From Desulfosediminicola ganghwensis (GTDB taxonomy: Bacteria > Desulfobacterota > Desulfobulbia > Desulfobulbales > Desulfocapsaceae): a stretch of 64,000 nt of DNA. Position 1 is the stretch's first letter; every line of letters begins with the position of its first letter. Under the pieces are notes generated by a model. It was not told the origin of the DNA. It made no database searches and saw only the letters and a program-made list of their open reading frames with translations. The DNA lies in assembly GCF_005116675.2 (NCBI RefSeq), contig NZ_CP050699.1, positions 1,573,001 to 1,637,000 on the forward strand, written 5' to 3'. This document shows, in pieces, positions 55,917-64,000 of this stretch. Both the position numbers and the translations under genes were made by a program.

Positions 55917-56423
55917 TCAAGCAGGAATGTCGAGCCTCGTTTTACCCGCTCTTTCCTGTTTTGCCCCTCCTTCTTCATTGCTGAAGATAAGGTAATTATT
56001 TACCAGATAATTTATGGCAAAAGCGGAGAGTATTCCGCTGCTCTGGGCAAGCAGATAATGGGTGCCGGCATCCGCGAAAAAAAGTGAGACGTAGACGTTC
56101 ACCACCAGCGTTCCCAGCGAGAGGGTATTGAAATGGACGAATCTCCTGAGCAATGATCCGTTGTGGTTTCGTGCGCCGAAGGTCCAGTAATTGTTCAGTA
56201 AGAAATTGTGAATAATGCTGATTTCAGTGGCGATTGCCGAAGCATACAGGTGGCTCACGGTGAAAACTTCGACCATTGCAGCCATAATGACCAGATTGAG
56301 AAGTGTGCCGATCACGCCGACTGCAGCAAACTTTATGAAATCACTTTTCAGGTAACTGCTGAATGAGAGACGGAGCTTTTGGGTTGAGAGGTAAATGGGC
56401 TGGTGTTGACGGTGTACTTTCAT
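55917..56423 (-). CDS. GtrA-like membrane protein
   Basis: 168 residues with four hydrophobic helices. The family pattern is clear: FIKFAAVGVIGTLLNLVIMA, then the mid-protein signature HNFLLNNYWTFGARNHNGSL, and NYLVNNYLIFSNEE near the C-terminus. GtrA proteins are proposed flippases for undecaprenyl-linked sugars. It follows the histidine kinase gene by about 80 bases in the same direction. A polyprenyl-phosphate glycosyltransferase starts the same operon, so it probably moves the lipid-linked sugar made by that enzyme. Confidence 0.87.
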   Translation of the reverse strand: MKVHRQHQPIYLSTQKLRLSFSSYLKSDFIKFAAVGVIGTLLNLVIMAAMVEVFTVSHLYASAIATEISIIHNFLLNNYWTFGARNHNGSLLRRFVHFNTLSLGTLVVNVYVSLFFADAGTHYLLAQSSGILSAFAINYLVNNYLIFSNEEGGAKQERAGKTRLDIPA

Positions 56424-56505
56424 AGTAAAATTCCGAACATTTCCTTATCGTTTATTCATTAACTGGTGGCTGTTCAAAGTTGTGTCAGTAGGTCAGGCCT
56501 GGTGC

Positions 56506-57906
56506 TCAACCGCCATCCGGAAATGTTATGGTAAAGGTTGTCTGCTTCTGGTCGCTTGTAACCGTAATGGTACCGCTGTGCATTTCCATGATTCGCTGGG
56601 CGATGGTCAGGCCGAGACCACTGCCTCCATAGGCCTGGGAACGGGATTTTTCCACACGGTAAAACTGTTTGAATATATTCGGGATGTCGGCTGGTGGTAT
56701 GACAGGACCACTGTTGCTTAAGGATATGACCAAAGAGCCCTTACTTTTCTTGCCGAGGATCTGTAAGGTGCCATTCCTGTCATGATTGTACTTTATTGCA
56801 TTGTCGATCAGGTTGATGAAAAGACGTAAGAATTTCTCCTGATCAACCTTGACTGTAAGCTGAGGGAGCGAGGTGGTTACGGTTATATTTTTTTCACGTA
56901 TCACCTCTCGGTAATCTTCGAGAATTGCTGTGATCAGTTGCGGTATATCAACATGTTCCCGATGCACTGTATCCCGTTGTTCCAGCCTGGCAATATTGAG
57001 CAGATCACGAATCAGTTTGTTGAGTCGCTGCATGCAATAGAGCTGTTTTTCAAGGTTGGCCCTGGCGTCTTTTTCGAGGTCTCCCGCCAGCATTTCTTCG
57101 TGGCCAAGCATGAGAATGGTCAGCGGGCTTTTCATTTCGTGGGCTGCATTTCCCACAAAGTCTTTTTGCCGGTTGAAGGAATGTTCCAGCCGATCAAACA
57201 TTGAATTGAGTGAGGCTGAAAGTTCATAGAGCTCGTCTCTGCTTTTGCCCAGCGGGATGCGCTCATCGAGTGAGCTTTCCCTGATCCGCGTAATCCTGCG
57301 ATTGATGATCGAGATCGGGTGCAGCAGTCTGCCAGCCACAAAATACGCTGTGGCAATAATAAGCAATACTGTCAGCAGCAATGAACCGATCAGGCCGTAC
57401 AGTATCTCACCTAACTCGGCATCCCAGAGCAGTACCGGTTTGGCGATATGAACGGTGATTGTTTCCTTGCCGATTTCATGACGGAACATCCGGACACGAA
57501 AATTTATTTGATCTCCGGAAATATCATCTGCCTCATCAAGGGGAATTTGAAAATGTTCAATGGGGACTGTTCGGGTAACAAAATATGCCTTATCAGTATC
57601 GGCAGGAGGAAGCTCGGTAAGTTTGGCGAATTTACTGCGAAAAAGTGTGCCACTGATATCACTGTCTATTTTCAGCCAGTAGCCATGATTAAGAAGTTCC
57701 AGATCCCCCTCCGATTGCAGAAAGAGTGTGCCATTCTCATCGTAGTGCAATTTTGAAAAAAGAAGTTCTGCAATGTCTGCCAGCTCGTAATCGAGCATTT
57801 CATAAATTTCTTCTCGTATTTCGCGATAAAAGTGGCTTGAGAAAAACATCACACAAATAAACGACGCCAGCGATATAAGCGCTGTAAACTTAGTCCTGAC
57901 CTTCAT
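56506..57906 (-). CDS. Sensor histidine kinase of the glycosyltransferase operon
   Basis: 466 residues. A helix at about 8-28, a periplasmic sensor of about 140 residues, a second helix (about 168-192) and a HAMP linker lead to HisKA and HATPase domains. The phospho-accepting His256 is in NAAHEMKSPLTIL, the N box is NLIDNAIKYN and the G box GGSGLGLTIAQRI. It follows the response regulator gene by five bases, so the two form a pair. The genes before and after concern lipid-linked sugars, so it may sense envelope state, but the signal is unknown. Confidence 0.93.
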   Translation of the reverse strand: MKVRTKFTALISLASFICVMFFSSHFYREIREEIYEMLDYELADIAELLFSKLHYDENGTLFLQSEGDLELLNHGYWLKIDSDISGTLFRSKFAKLTELPPADTDKAYFVTRTVPIEHFQIPLDEADDISGDQINFRVRMFRHEIGKETITVHIAKPVLLWDAELGEILYGLIGSLLLTVLLIIATAYFVAGRLLHPISIINRRITRIRESSLDERIPLGKSRDELYELSASLNSMFDRLEHSFNRQKDFVGNAAHEMKSPLTILMLGHEEMLAGDLEKDARANLEKQLYCMQRLNKLIRDLLNIARLEQRDTVHREHVDIPQLITAILEDYREVIREKNITVTTSLPQLTVKVDQEKFLRLFINLIDNAIKYNHDRNGTLQILGKKSKGSLVISLSNSGPVIPPADIPNIFKQFYRVEKSRSQAYGGSGLGLTIAQRIMEMHSGTITVTSDQKQTTFTITFPDGG

Positions 57907-57911
57907 GTACG

Positions 57912-58583
57912 CTACCCTTCCAGTCGATAACCGAAACCGCGCACTGTGACAATGAGCTGCGGCATATTGTCTGCTGTAAGCTTCTTTCTGAGATTTTTTA
58001 TGTGTACATCAATGAAGTTGGACATGCTGAAAGAGTCGAAATCGTCGCCCCAGACATGTTCTGCAAGTGTAAAACGTGAGACGGCTCTGTTTTTGTTGTG
58101 GAGCAGGAATTCGAGTATGGCAAATTCCTTGGAAGTGAGACTGACCGGACTACCGTTTATCTGCACTTCCCGGCTGACTGTATTCAACTGCACATGGCCG
58201 GCCTCGATGGTTGAGCTCGAGGCACTGCCGCGCCTGAGCAACGCCCTGACCCGTGCAAGCAGTTCAGCGAGTGAAAAGGGTTTGGCCAGATAATCATCGG
58301 CGCCAAGATTCAGGCCGTGAACTTTATCATCGATGTCACCCTTGGCTGTCAGCATCAGGATGGGGGTGGCAATGCCGGCAGCCCGAACCTCCCTGAGGAT
58401 TTGCAGACCATCGATATGTGGCAGCATGATATCAAGGAGGATCAGGTCATAGTTGTCATCCCAAACCTTATCCAGTCCTTTAGCCCCGTCTGAAGCGGTC
58501 GTCACCTTGTAATGTTCTTTGTTCAGGACGCTGGCCAGCCGTTCGAGGAGATCCGGTTCGTCGTCTATAATCAGGATGTTCAT
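57912..58583 (-). CDS. OmpR-family response regulator
   Basis: 223 residues with an N-terminal receiver domain (acidic pair DDEP at 7-10, phosphorylation site Asp51 in LLDIMLPHIDG, Lys in LTAKGDIDD) and a C-terminal winged helix (SLTSKEFAILEFLLHNKNRA, ending with VRGFGYRLEG). Its ATG overlaps the stop of the glycosyltransferase gene by four bases, indicating translational coupling. It probably controls its own operon, in the manner of PmrA controlling arnT, although no binding site could be identified. Confidence 0.94.
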   Translation of the reverse strand: MNILIIDDEPDLLERLASVLNKEHYKVTTASDGAKGLDKVWDDNYDLILLDIMLPHIDGLQILREVRAAGIATPILMLTAKGDIDDKVHGLNLGADDYLAKPFSLAELLARVRALLRRGSASSSTIEAGHVQLNTVSREVQINGSPVSLTSKEFAILEFLLHNKNRAVSRFTLAEHVWGDDFDSFSMSNFIDVHIKNLRKKLTADNMPQLIVTVRGFGYRLEG

Positions 58584-61273
58584 AACAGGTTGTTTCCTAT
58601 CTCATTTACCATGGTCAGATCTTTCTGAATGGCCAATGAGTTTGTTTCCACACGGGTGAGTTGCGAATGGCTTTCTGTTGAATCCCAGTTGTACCCGGAT
58701 AGCAGGCGATAATAATAATGCCCCGCGGGTTTACCCTGTTTTTCCACGACCAGTTCCTGGATAGCGCCTACTTTTTCACATTTGTTGGTGAACCTGTTTT
58801 CCGCCAGCATATCCTTTTTATGGGCAACTGCCAGGATGTCCTTGTTGTCGGCCATGGTCGGCGGATGCCAATAGTTATACATCAATGCGCCACTGCCAAA
58901 TATCTGGCGTCCTGTTGTTTCAGCGACAGATTCAGCGACATCGGCCTCCGGAAGGGGCTTGCTTCGATAGAAGGCCAGCCCGCTGGCAATCTGGTAGTGA
59001 TCCATGCCGACCACCAACGGTTTGTGTCCCTGTTGTTCAGATACTTTCAGTACCTGTTCATCGACCTGCCGGGCAAGGTCATCCCAGCCAAAGAGAAAGG
59101 CCACATTGCGGAAGGGAACACCAGGAATGCCGATTGCGCTGTAATGGAGCAGTCCACCATAGCACAGCACCATTATGATAAGAGTTTTTGGCCACATTCC
59201 AGCAACAGCTCTGTTGAACTTGGTGTTGCGACTGAACATGGCCGAGGCCATAAAAGGGATTACCGACAGCCACAGGGGGCCGGTCCAGTTCACTTTTACT
59301 TCCTTGGTAATGCTTACCAGAATGAAGATTGATAATGGAACCAGAAGCATTGTCAATCCAAAAAGACGTTGTCTGTTGAATTTGTTGTTAAGGTGGATGC
59401 TCGTTTGACCTTTGGAAAACCAATCACCCCAGGCGGAGAGCACCGCCAGAAATCCTGTGGGGGTGATCAGTAACAAAATACTCGCCAGCAGTTCATGAGT
59501 GGAAAATTCTGACGATGCCTGAAGACGTTCCTGGCTTTGGAAAAGAAAAGAAGCCCATTCGTGCTGGGAATTCCACCAGATGACCGGTGAAAAAATGCTG
59601 AGGGCGAGAAGGGCGGCGAGGTATGGTTGAGGGCGGAGAAAATACCTTCTGGCCGAGGAGTCAGCCAGCATGAAGAGAATGATGGCCGGAGCAAGAAGGG
59701 CGATGGTGTATTTGGAGGCCAGGCCGAGGCCAAGAAAGATTCCAGCGCCATACCAGGCTTTTTCGCGGTTCTGGACAAGGGCGAGATAGAGATAATACAA
59801 GGCGCCGGCCCAGCAGGCGATCAAGGGTGCGTCCGGAGTGCTGAGCAGGCCGGTGCAAAAGAAAATCGGCAACACGGCGACCAGCAGCACAGCTCTGAAC
59901 GCAGTCTCTTCTTCAAACATTCTGGTGCTGAGCCGAAAGGTGAAAAAGGCGGTGACGAACCAGCACAGGAAGGTGAGGAACCTCACTCCCAGTTCGCTGT
60001 TGCCGAACAGCAATGTCCCTCCCCGGATCAACAGGGCGACCATTGGTGGATGATCGAGGTAGCCCGGTGCCATATGTTGCGCATAATTCCAGTAGTAGGC
60101 CTCTTCCTGCAGGAGTTCGATGTCACCGAGATATACCAGACGAATTATCACAGTGTAGAGGATCAGGCTGCCGCCAAACCAGCGCCAGTAGGCAGGGCGG
60201 TTCCGGAGTGGTTGCAAGCTGGTTCTGCTCAGGATAACCGCTGCTGTGAGGCAGCATAGTGTGCAGAGATATTGTGTTACCATGGCCGTGGTCTCAGCCT
60301 GGAACAGCGGTAGGGCCAGGACTCCGTCGCGAAGAAACAATCCCAGCAACAGTACCGACAAAAAGGTCAGGTAGTTGGGACCGTTGGTGTTTTGGGCTTT
60401 GTAAACTCCGGAATCGGCCGTAACGGGAAGAATGAAATAGCAGCAATGGGCGGTGATGAACAGGCTGATAAAGCTGGCGGTCGTCTGCTGATACCCGTGT
60501 CGGGACATAAAACCGGACAGAAAGAGATCACAGAGTCCCAAAGAGAGCACCAGGAGCAGGAGCGGCAAAGTTTTCCGGGGCTCTATTCTGCCTGCAGTAA
60601 GGCGTGACAGTTGCGACAGGTATTGACCGAGTATTGAATAGTTCATCTTGGAGCTGCCACTGAAGCGGTCTTGAAATACTATGGGAACTTCCTGAACCCT
60701 GGGAGGCTGTTTGCTGCCGGCTAGTATTTCCAGGCCGATCTTGAACCCGGAAAGATCATTGGTAACCGCGGTGATATACCTTTTGTGAACTGCGAAAAAA
60801 CCGGCTAACGGGTCCCTGACCCCTGTTAAAATCCTGGCCGGTAGGGATGCCAGTTGTGAGGCGGCTTGCCGGTACTGCGGCCATCCTGGCGTTGCGCCAC
60901 CGGCGGTATAGCGGCTGCCGATACACATCTCACACTCATCAGCCATGATGGGTGCGATCAGCTCCGGGATAACTTCCGGGGGGTGACTGAGGTCTGCGTC
61001 CATCACCACGATCAGGTCGTTGCTGGCGGCTTCGGCGCCTCGTACCACTGCCCCGGTCAGGCCCCGCTCCGTATCACGGCAGATGAGACGAACATCAAGA
61101 ATTCCTCTGTACCCCTCAATTATTTGCCGGGTATGGTCTTTGGAGCCGTCATCGACGAAAAGTATTTCCGGTGTCATGCCCTGTTGTTGCATCAGCTTTT
61201 CAAGGCGATGCAACAGCGGCTCAATATTTCCGGCTTCGTTCAGTGTTGGGATAATAATGGAAAAAGTGTGCAT
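58580..61273 (-). CDS. Fused GT2 polyprenyl-phosphate glycosyltransferase and PMT/ArnT-like membrane glycosyltransferase
   Basis: 897 residues. Residues 1 to about 235 form a GT2 glycosyltransferase of the dolichyl-phosphate-mannose synthase type, with FVDDGSKD and the DxD-containing VVMDADLSHP motif. Residues about 240-370 contain a group of membrane helices. From about 385 onward is a PMT/ArnT-like glycosyltransferase with an acidic EEAYYWNYAQHMAPGYLDHP loop, about ten helices and a soluble C-terminal domain from about 740. The protein can therefore charge a lipid carrier and transfer the sugar at the periplasmic face within one polypeptide. The sugar and acceptor (lipid A, protein or other glycan) are unknown. 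It is the first gene of the operon with the two-component system and GtrA. Confidence 0.87.
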   Translation of the reverse strand: MHTFSIIIPTLNEAGNIEPLLHRLEKLMQQQGMTPEILFVDDGSKDHTRQIIEGYRGILDVRLICRDTERGLTGAVVRGAEAASNDLIVVMDADLSHPPEVIPELIAPIMADECEMCIGSRYTAGGATPGWPQYRQAASQLASLPARILTGVRDPLAGFFAVHKRYITAVTNDLSGFKIGLEILAGSKQPPRVQEVPIVFQDRFSGSSKMNYSILGQYLSQLSRLTAGRIEPRKTLPLLLLVLSLGLCDLFLSGFMSRHGYQQTTASFISLFITAHCCYFILPVTADSGVYKAQNTNGPNYLTFLSVLLLGLFLRDGVLALPLFQAETTAMVTQYLCTLCCLTAAVILSRTSLQPLRNRPAYWRWFGGSLILYTVIIRLVYLGDIELLQEEAYYWNYAQHMAPGYLDHPPMVALLIRGGTLLFGNSELGVRFLTFLCWFVTAFFTFRLSTRMFEEETAFRAVLLVAVLPIFFCTGLLSTPDAPLIACWAGALYYLYLALVQNREKAWYGAGIFLGLGLASKYTIALLAPAIILFMLADSSARRYFLRPQPYLAALLALSIFSPVIWWNSQHEWASFLFQSQERLQASSEFSTHELLASILLLITPTGFLAVLSAWGDWFSKGQTSIHLNNKFNRQRLFGLTMLLVPLSIFILVSITKEVKVNWTGPLWLSVIPFMASAMFSRNTKFNRAVAGMWPKTLIIMVLCYGGLLHYSAIGIPGVPFRNVAFLFGWDDLARQVDEQVLKVSEQQGHKPLVVGMDHYQIASGLAFYRSKPLPEADVAESVAETTGRQIFGSGALMYNYWHPPTMADNKDILAVAHKKDMLAENRFTNKCEKVGAIQELVVEKQGKPAGHYYYRLLSGYNWDSTESHSQLTRVETNSLAIQKDLTMVNEIGNNLL

Positions 61274-61822
61274 ACAATCTTCACTCTTTAAATTTGATTT
61301 TGGTATTTACCACTAAGTGGGCAACTGGTTTCCGGCTTAGGGTAGTTGATGTAAATGAAGGGAAGATGAAGAGAACGTGCAGGGGGGGAGAACAAAAAAT
61401 GAGGATATTCCTTGAATGTCCAGGGAGAGGGGGTGAATCAGAACAAGGGCGAACCGGGGTATGAAAAGAGGTCAGTGATTACATAGGCAGCTTTCACCTT
61501 ACAACAGGCTTCCTTTAAACAGCCTTTTAAAGCTTTAAAACCTCCAACGTCCCATCTCCTACGTCCAACGAGTTTGTCGAACGTGAAGTTCGTCCAACGC
61601 GCAGTTCGTCCGACCTATCCCCTGTCAAATTCGGACTAATAGTATGCTCTCGGTATAAAAAAATCCAGCCACGCAGATTTTACTTTACCTAATTCTGGTT
61701 TTGCATGTATGGAGATGCAAGAGCAGCAGTGAAAATGGAATGAATCGCGAAGATTTCGGAGTTTAGAGAATACGCACATATGTTTCAATGTTCCCCGGAT
61801 TGGATGGGAGGAGGCTGTAACG
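61274..61822. other. Intergenic region between divergent operons
   Basis: About 550 bases with no gene. It carries the promoters of the divergent glycosyltransferase operon and the GNAT-nitrilase gene. At about 61565-61618 a 16-base unit of the form AGTTyGTCsrACg occurs three times in a row with variation, a small degenerate tandem repeat. No hairpin terminator or operator could be assigned. Confidence 0.45.
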
Positions 61823-63358
61823 ATGTCACATGATATTGAGCACAAATTGAAACTCAGGCATCTGCAATTGGATGACTATGAGGCAGTTCGGGATATAAGC
61901 GGGCGTGTATACAAGGGTGTTTCACCGCCATGGTCGCTAAAAACATTTACCAGGTTGATCGAAACGTTCCCGGAGGGGCAGGTGTGTATCGAAGATCATG
62001 GTACGCCTGTGGCCGTAGCTTTTTCCCTGATCATCGACTTCAGTGTTTTCGGCGACAATCATTCCTACGAACAGATTACAGCCGATGGAACCTATACCAC
62101 CCATGATGTGGAAGGAGACTACCTGTACGGTATTGAAGTTATCGTTGACCCAGAGTTTCAGGGGTTGCGACTCGGTCGTCGGCTCTATGATGCCCGCAAG
62201 GAGCTGGCGGAGAACCTGAACCTCAAGGGAATCCTCATCGGTGGCCGCATCCCGGGCTATCATAAATACTCCGAGCAGATGACACCCCAGCAGTACATTA
62301 TCAAGGTCAAAAATCAGGAGATCTACGATCCTGTACTTACCTTCCAGCTGTCCAACGGCTTTCATGTCAGAAACCTGCTTGACGATTATTGGCCGGAAGA
62401 TCATCACTCAAAGGGTAATGCGGTGTTGCTCGAATGGATCAATATCTACTACCAAAAGAAGACCAAACTGATAGGCAGGACCCAATCCATTGCCCGAATC
62501 GGCGTGGTGCAGTGGCAGATGCGGCGCTTCGATTCCTTCGACGACTTCATGCAGCAGGTTGAGTTTTTTGTTGATACGGTCAGCGACTATAAGTCGGACA
62601 TCGTCCTCTTTCCAGAACTCTTTAACGCCCCGCTCATTCATACCTATGAAGGTAACAATTCCATGGAGGCCATGCGGATGCTGGCCGGATACACGGAGGA
62701 CTTCCGGCAGGCCATGACCGAGATGGCGCTGAGCTACAATATTAATATCATCACCGGCAGCGTGCCGCAGATTCGTGACGACGGCAAGCTCTACAACGTC
62801 AGTTATCTCTGCCGACGCGATGGTACCTGGGATTACCAGTCGAAACTGCATATCACCCCGGATGAAGACCGCAGCTGGGGATTCACCGGCGGGCATGATC
62901 TCAAAGTATTTGATACCGATGTCGGCAAGATAGGTATATTAATTTGCTACGATGTGGAATTTCCTGAACTGGCGCGGCTGCAGGCAGCCAATGGCATGAA
63001 AATGCTGTTTGTGCCTTTCTGGACCGATACCAAGACCGGTTATCTCCGAGTGCGGTGCTGTGCCCAGGCCCGGGCTATTGAAAATGAATGTTTTGTTGCC
63101 ATCTCCGGCAGTGTCGGCAACATCCCGAAAGTTGAGACCATGGGCATACAATATTCACAGTCGGCCATCTTCACGCCGTCGGATTTCTCCTTTCCCCACG
63201 ATGCCATTGCCTCGGAAGCCACCCCGGGTATCGAGACCACCCTCATTACCGATCTCGATCTGGATCTTATTAAAGAACTGCGATTCAAGGGCAGTGTCCG
63301 CAATGCCTTGAGCAGGCGAACAGACCTGTATCAGTTGCGCTGGATAGGAGACGAATGA
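61823..63358 (+). CDS. Bifunctional GNAT acetyltransferase and carbon-nitrogen hydrolase (nitrilase superfamily)
   Basis: 511 residues. Residues 1 to about 215 are a GNAT domain with VEGDYLYGIEVIVDPEFQGL and the acetyl-CoA loop LRLGRRLYDARK. From about residue 225 the C-N hydrolase domain follows, with the catalytic Glu265 in LFPELFN, Lys341 in YQSKLHITPDE and Cys375 in ILICYDVEFPE. The triad is complete. The two-domain fusion is a widespread conserved family whose natural substrate I do not know. The start ATG at 61823 follows GGGAGGAGG at a good distance. It is a single-gene unit. Confidence 0.93.
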   Translation: MSHDIEHKLKLRHLQLDDYEAVRDISGRVYKGVSPPWSLKTFTRLIETFPEGQVCIEDHGTPVAVAFSLIIDFSVFGDNHSYEQITADGTYTTHDVEGDYLYGIEVIVDPEFQGLRLGRRLYDARKELAENLNLKGILIGGRIPGYHKYSEQMTPQQYIIKVKNQEIYDPVLTFQLSNGFHVRNLLDDYWPEDHHSKGNAVLLEWINIYYQKKTKLIGRTQSIARIGVVQWQMRRFDSFDDFMQQVEFFVDTVSDYKSDIVLFPELFNAPLIHTYEGNNSMEAMRMLAGYTEDFRQAMTEMALSYNINIITGSVPQIRDDGKLYNVSYLCRRDGTWDYQSKLHITPDEDRSWGFTGGHDLKVFDTDVGKIGILICYDVEFPELARLQAANGMKMLFVPFWTDTKTGYLRVRCCAQARAIENECFVAISGSVGNIPKVETMGIQYSQSAIFTPSDFSFPHDAIASEATPGIETTLITDLDLDLIKELRFKGSVRNALSRRTDLYQLRWIGDE

Positions 63359-63599
63359 CATCAGCCTGTGGCAGGTTACATACAGGGTGACCTGCCAGAG
63401 TATTCAAGGGCTCTCAGGACCGGCCTGAAAGCTTGGAATAATGCCGTGATGGTAAGGGCGGGCATGAGTGGTTAGGCCCATGAGGTTCCTTGATTGAAGC
63501 TCAAGGTATACTGATGCCAAAGAGACTGTGCAGCCTGTTAAAAAGGTTGAGAGCATAAAAGTCATACGCCTCAATCCTTACACCTGCCCCTTCACGTTT

Positions 63600-64000
63600 T
63601 CAATGCAGTGCTTTCCCCGTGCTGCTCATCGCCAGATTACCGTCACGTACGCCGCGCAGGGAGATCAGTCTGTCGGCCAGATCCTGTACCTCTTTGGCCT
63701 TGCCCTTGACGATAATAACTTCCAGGCAGTTGTGGTGATCCATGTGCACGTGGGTGGTGGAGACGATATGATGGTGGTAGTCGTGTTGGACCTCTGTCAC
63801 CTTTTCCTGCAGTTTATGCTGGTGGTGGTCGTAGACCAGACTGATGACGCCCATTATCTGTCTGTCTTCCTCCCACTCGGTTTTCACGAAGGCTTTGCGA
63901 ATGAGATCCCTGATCGCCTCCGAGCGGTTGCTGTAACTCCGTGCCTTGATATGCTCATCAAAGATTTCGAGAAGATTGTCTTCAAGGGAGATTGAAAAAC
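63600..64000 (-). CDS. nikR: Nickel-responsive regulator NikR (5' end beyond window)
   Basis: The gene runs off the right edge on the minus strand. The visible N-terminal part reads FSISLEDNLLEIFDEHIKAR and then SNRSEAIRDLIRKAF, the ribbon-helix-helix DNA-binding domain. The C-terminal ACT-like nickel-binding domain has the expected ligands in THVHMDHHNCLEV (H-x-H-x5-C), with an additional His upstream in HDYHHH. NikR represses nickel uptake genes when nickel is plentiful. Only a few N-terminal residues are missing. An overlapping plus-strand frame here is a shadow of this gene. Confidence 0.93.
   Translation of the reverse strand, partial: FSISLEDNLLEIFDEHIKARSYSNRSEAIRDLIRKAFVKTEWEEDRQIMGVISLVYDHHQHKLQEKVTEVQHDYHHHIVSTTHVHMDHHNCLEVIIVKGKAKEVQDLADRLISLRGVRDGNLAMSSTGKALH

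Noticed and set aside
63528-63995. A 155-codon plus-strand frame at the right end
   Set aside because: It overlaps NikR antisense; the minus strand has clear ribbon-helix-helix and nickel-ligand motifs.

Overview
The window looks like chromosome of an anaerobic Desulfobacterota-type bacterium (former Deltaproteobacteria), plausibly a relative of Desulfobulbales. This is inference from gene content: a Nap cluster wired with multiheme cytochromes and an NrfC/NrfD pair, a c-di-GMP-I riboswitch, an AgmX/ExbB/ExbD/TPR envelope-motor operon, CsaA, NikR and a GNAT-nitrilase fusion. I see no rRNA, tRNA or CRISPR array.

Layout. 0.3-5.5 kb (+): a periplasmic binding protein next to a membrane diguanylate cyclase, then an SMR (Gdx/SugE) exporter, an AraC regulator and an EamA transporter. 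6.0-12.1 kb (+): a respiratory nitrate cluster, napD-napA-tetraheme cytochrome (an internally doubled NapB-like protein)-second tetraheme cytochrome-NrfC-like ferredoxin-NrfD-like membrane protein, with an FNR-type box upstream. 12.4-17.5 kb: a YgjP-like metallopeptidase, a 155-bp direct repeat, an RluA/RlmI-like RNA-modification fusion, a dead REP-associated transposase and a sigma-54 activator.

17.8-43.2 kb (-): the centrepiece. Eleven tightly packed genes, read from 43 kb down to 17.8 kb, encode a 3366-residue DUF11 repeat protein, a 1697-residue outer-membrane protein with three OmpA-like modules, two large TPR proteins and smaller envelope proteins, an ExbB/TolQ-like channel, two ExbD/TolR-like proteins and a TonB-like AgmX transducer. 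A c-di-GMP-I (GEMM) riboswitch followed by an intrinsic terminator lies directly upstream of the first gene. I read this as a second-messenger-controlled, proton-driven trans-envelope machine that displays, moves or exports a giant surface protein. It resembles parts of the myxococcal Agl-Glt/Nfs machinery, but has a giant repeat protein and riboswitch control.

43.2-55.4 kb is a degraded island: remnants of an ISL3 transposase, an MlaE-like permease, a DUF2092 protein, an IS110 transposase and two REP-associated (RAYT) transposases, plus a complete IS4-like element with intact inverted repeats and an 11-bp target duplication. Among them sit a TPR-YARHG protein, pcm and a secreted fasciclin-domain protein. 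55.4-64 kb: csaA; an operon (-) of a GT2-PMT fused glycosyltransferase, an OmpR-type regulator, a histidine kinase and GtrA, which looks like an envelope-glycan modification module with its own two-component system; a GNAT-nitrilase fusion; and nikR, cut by the window end.
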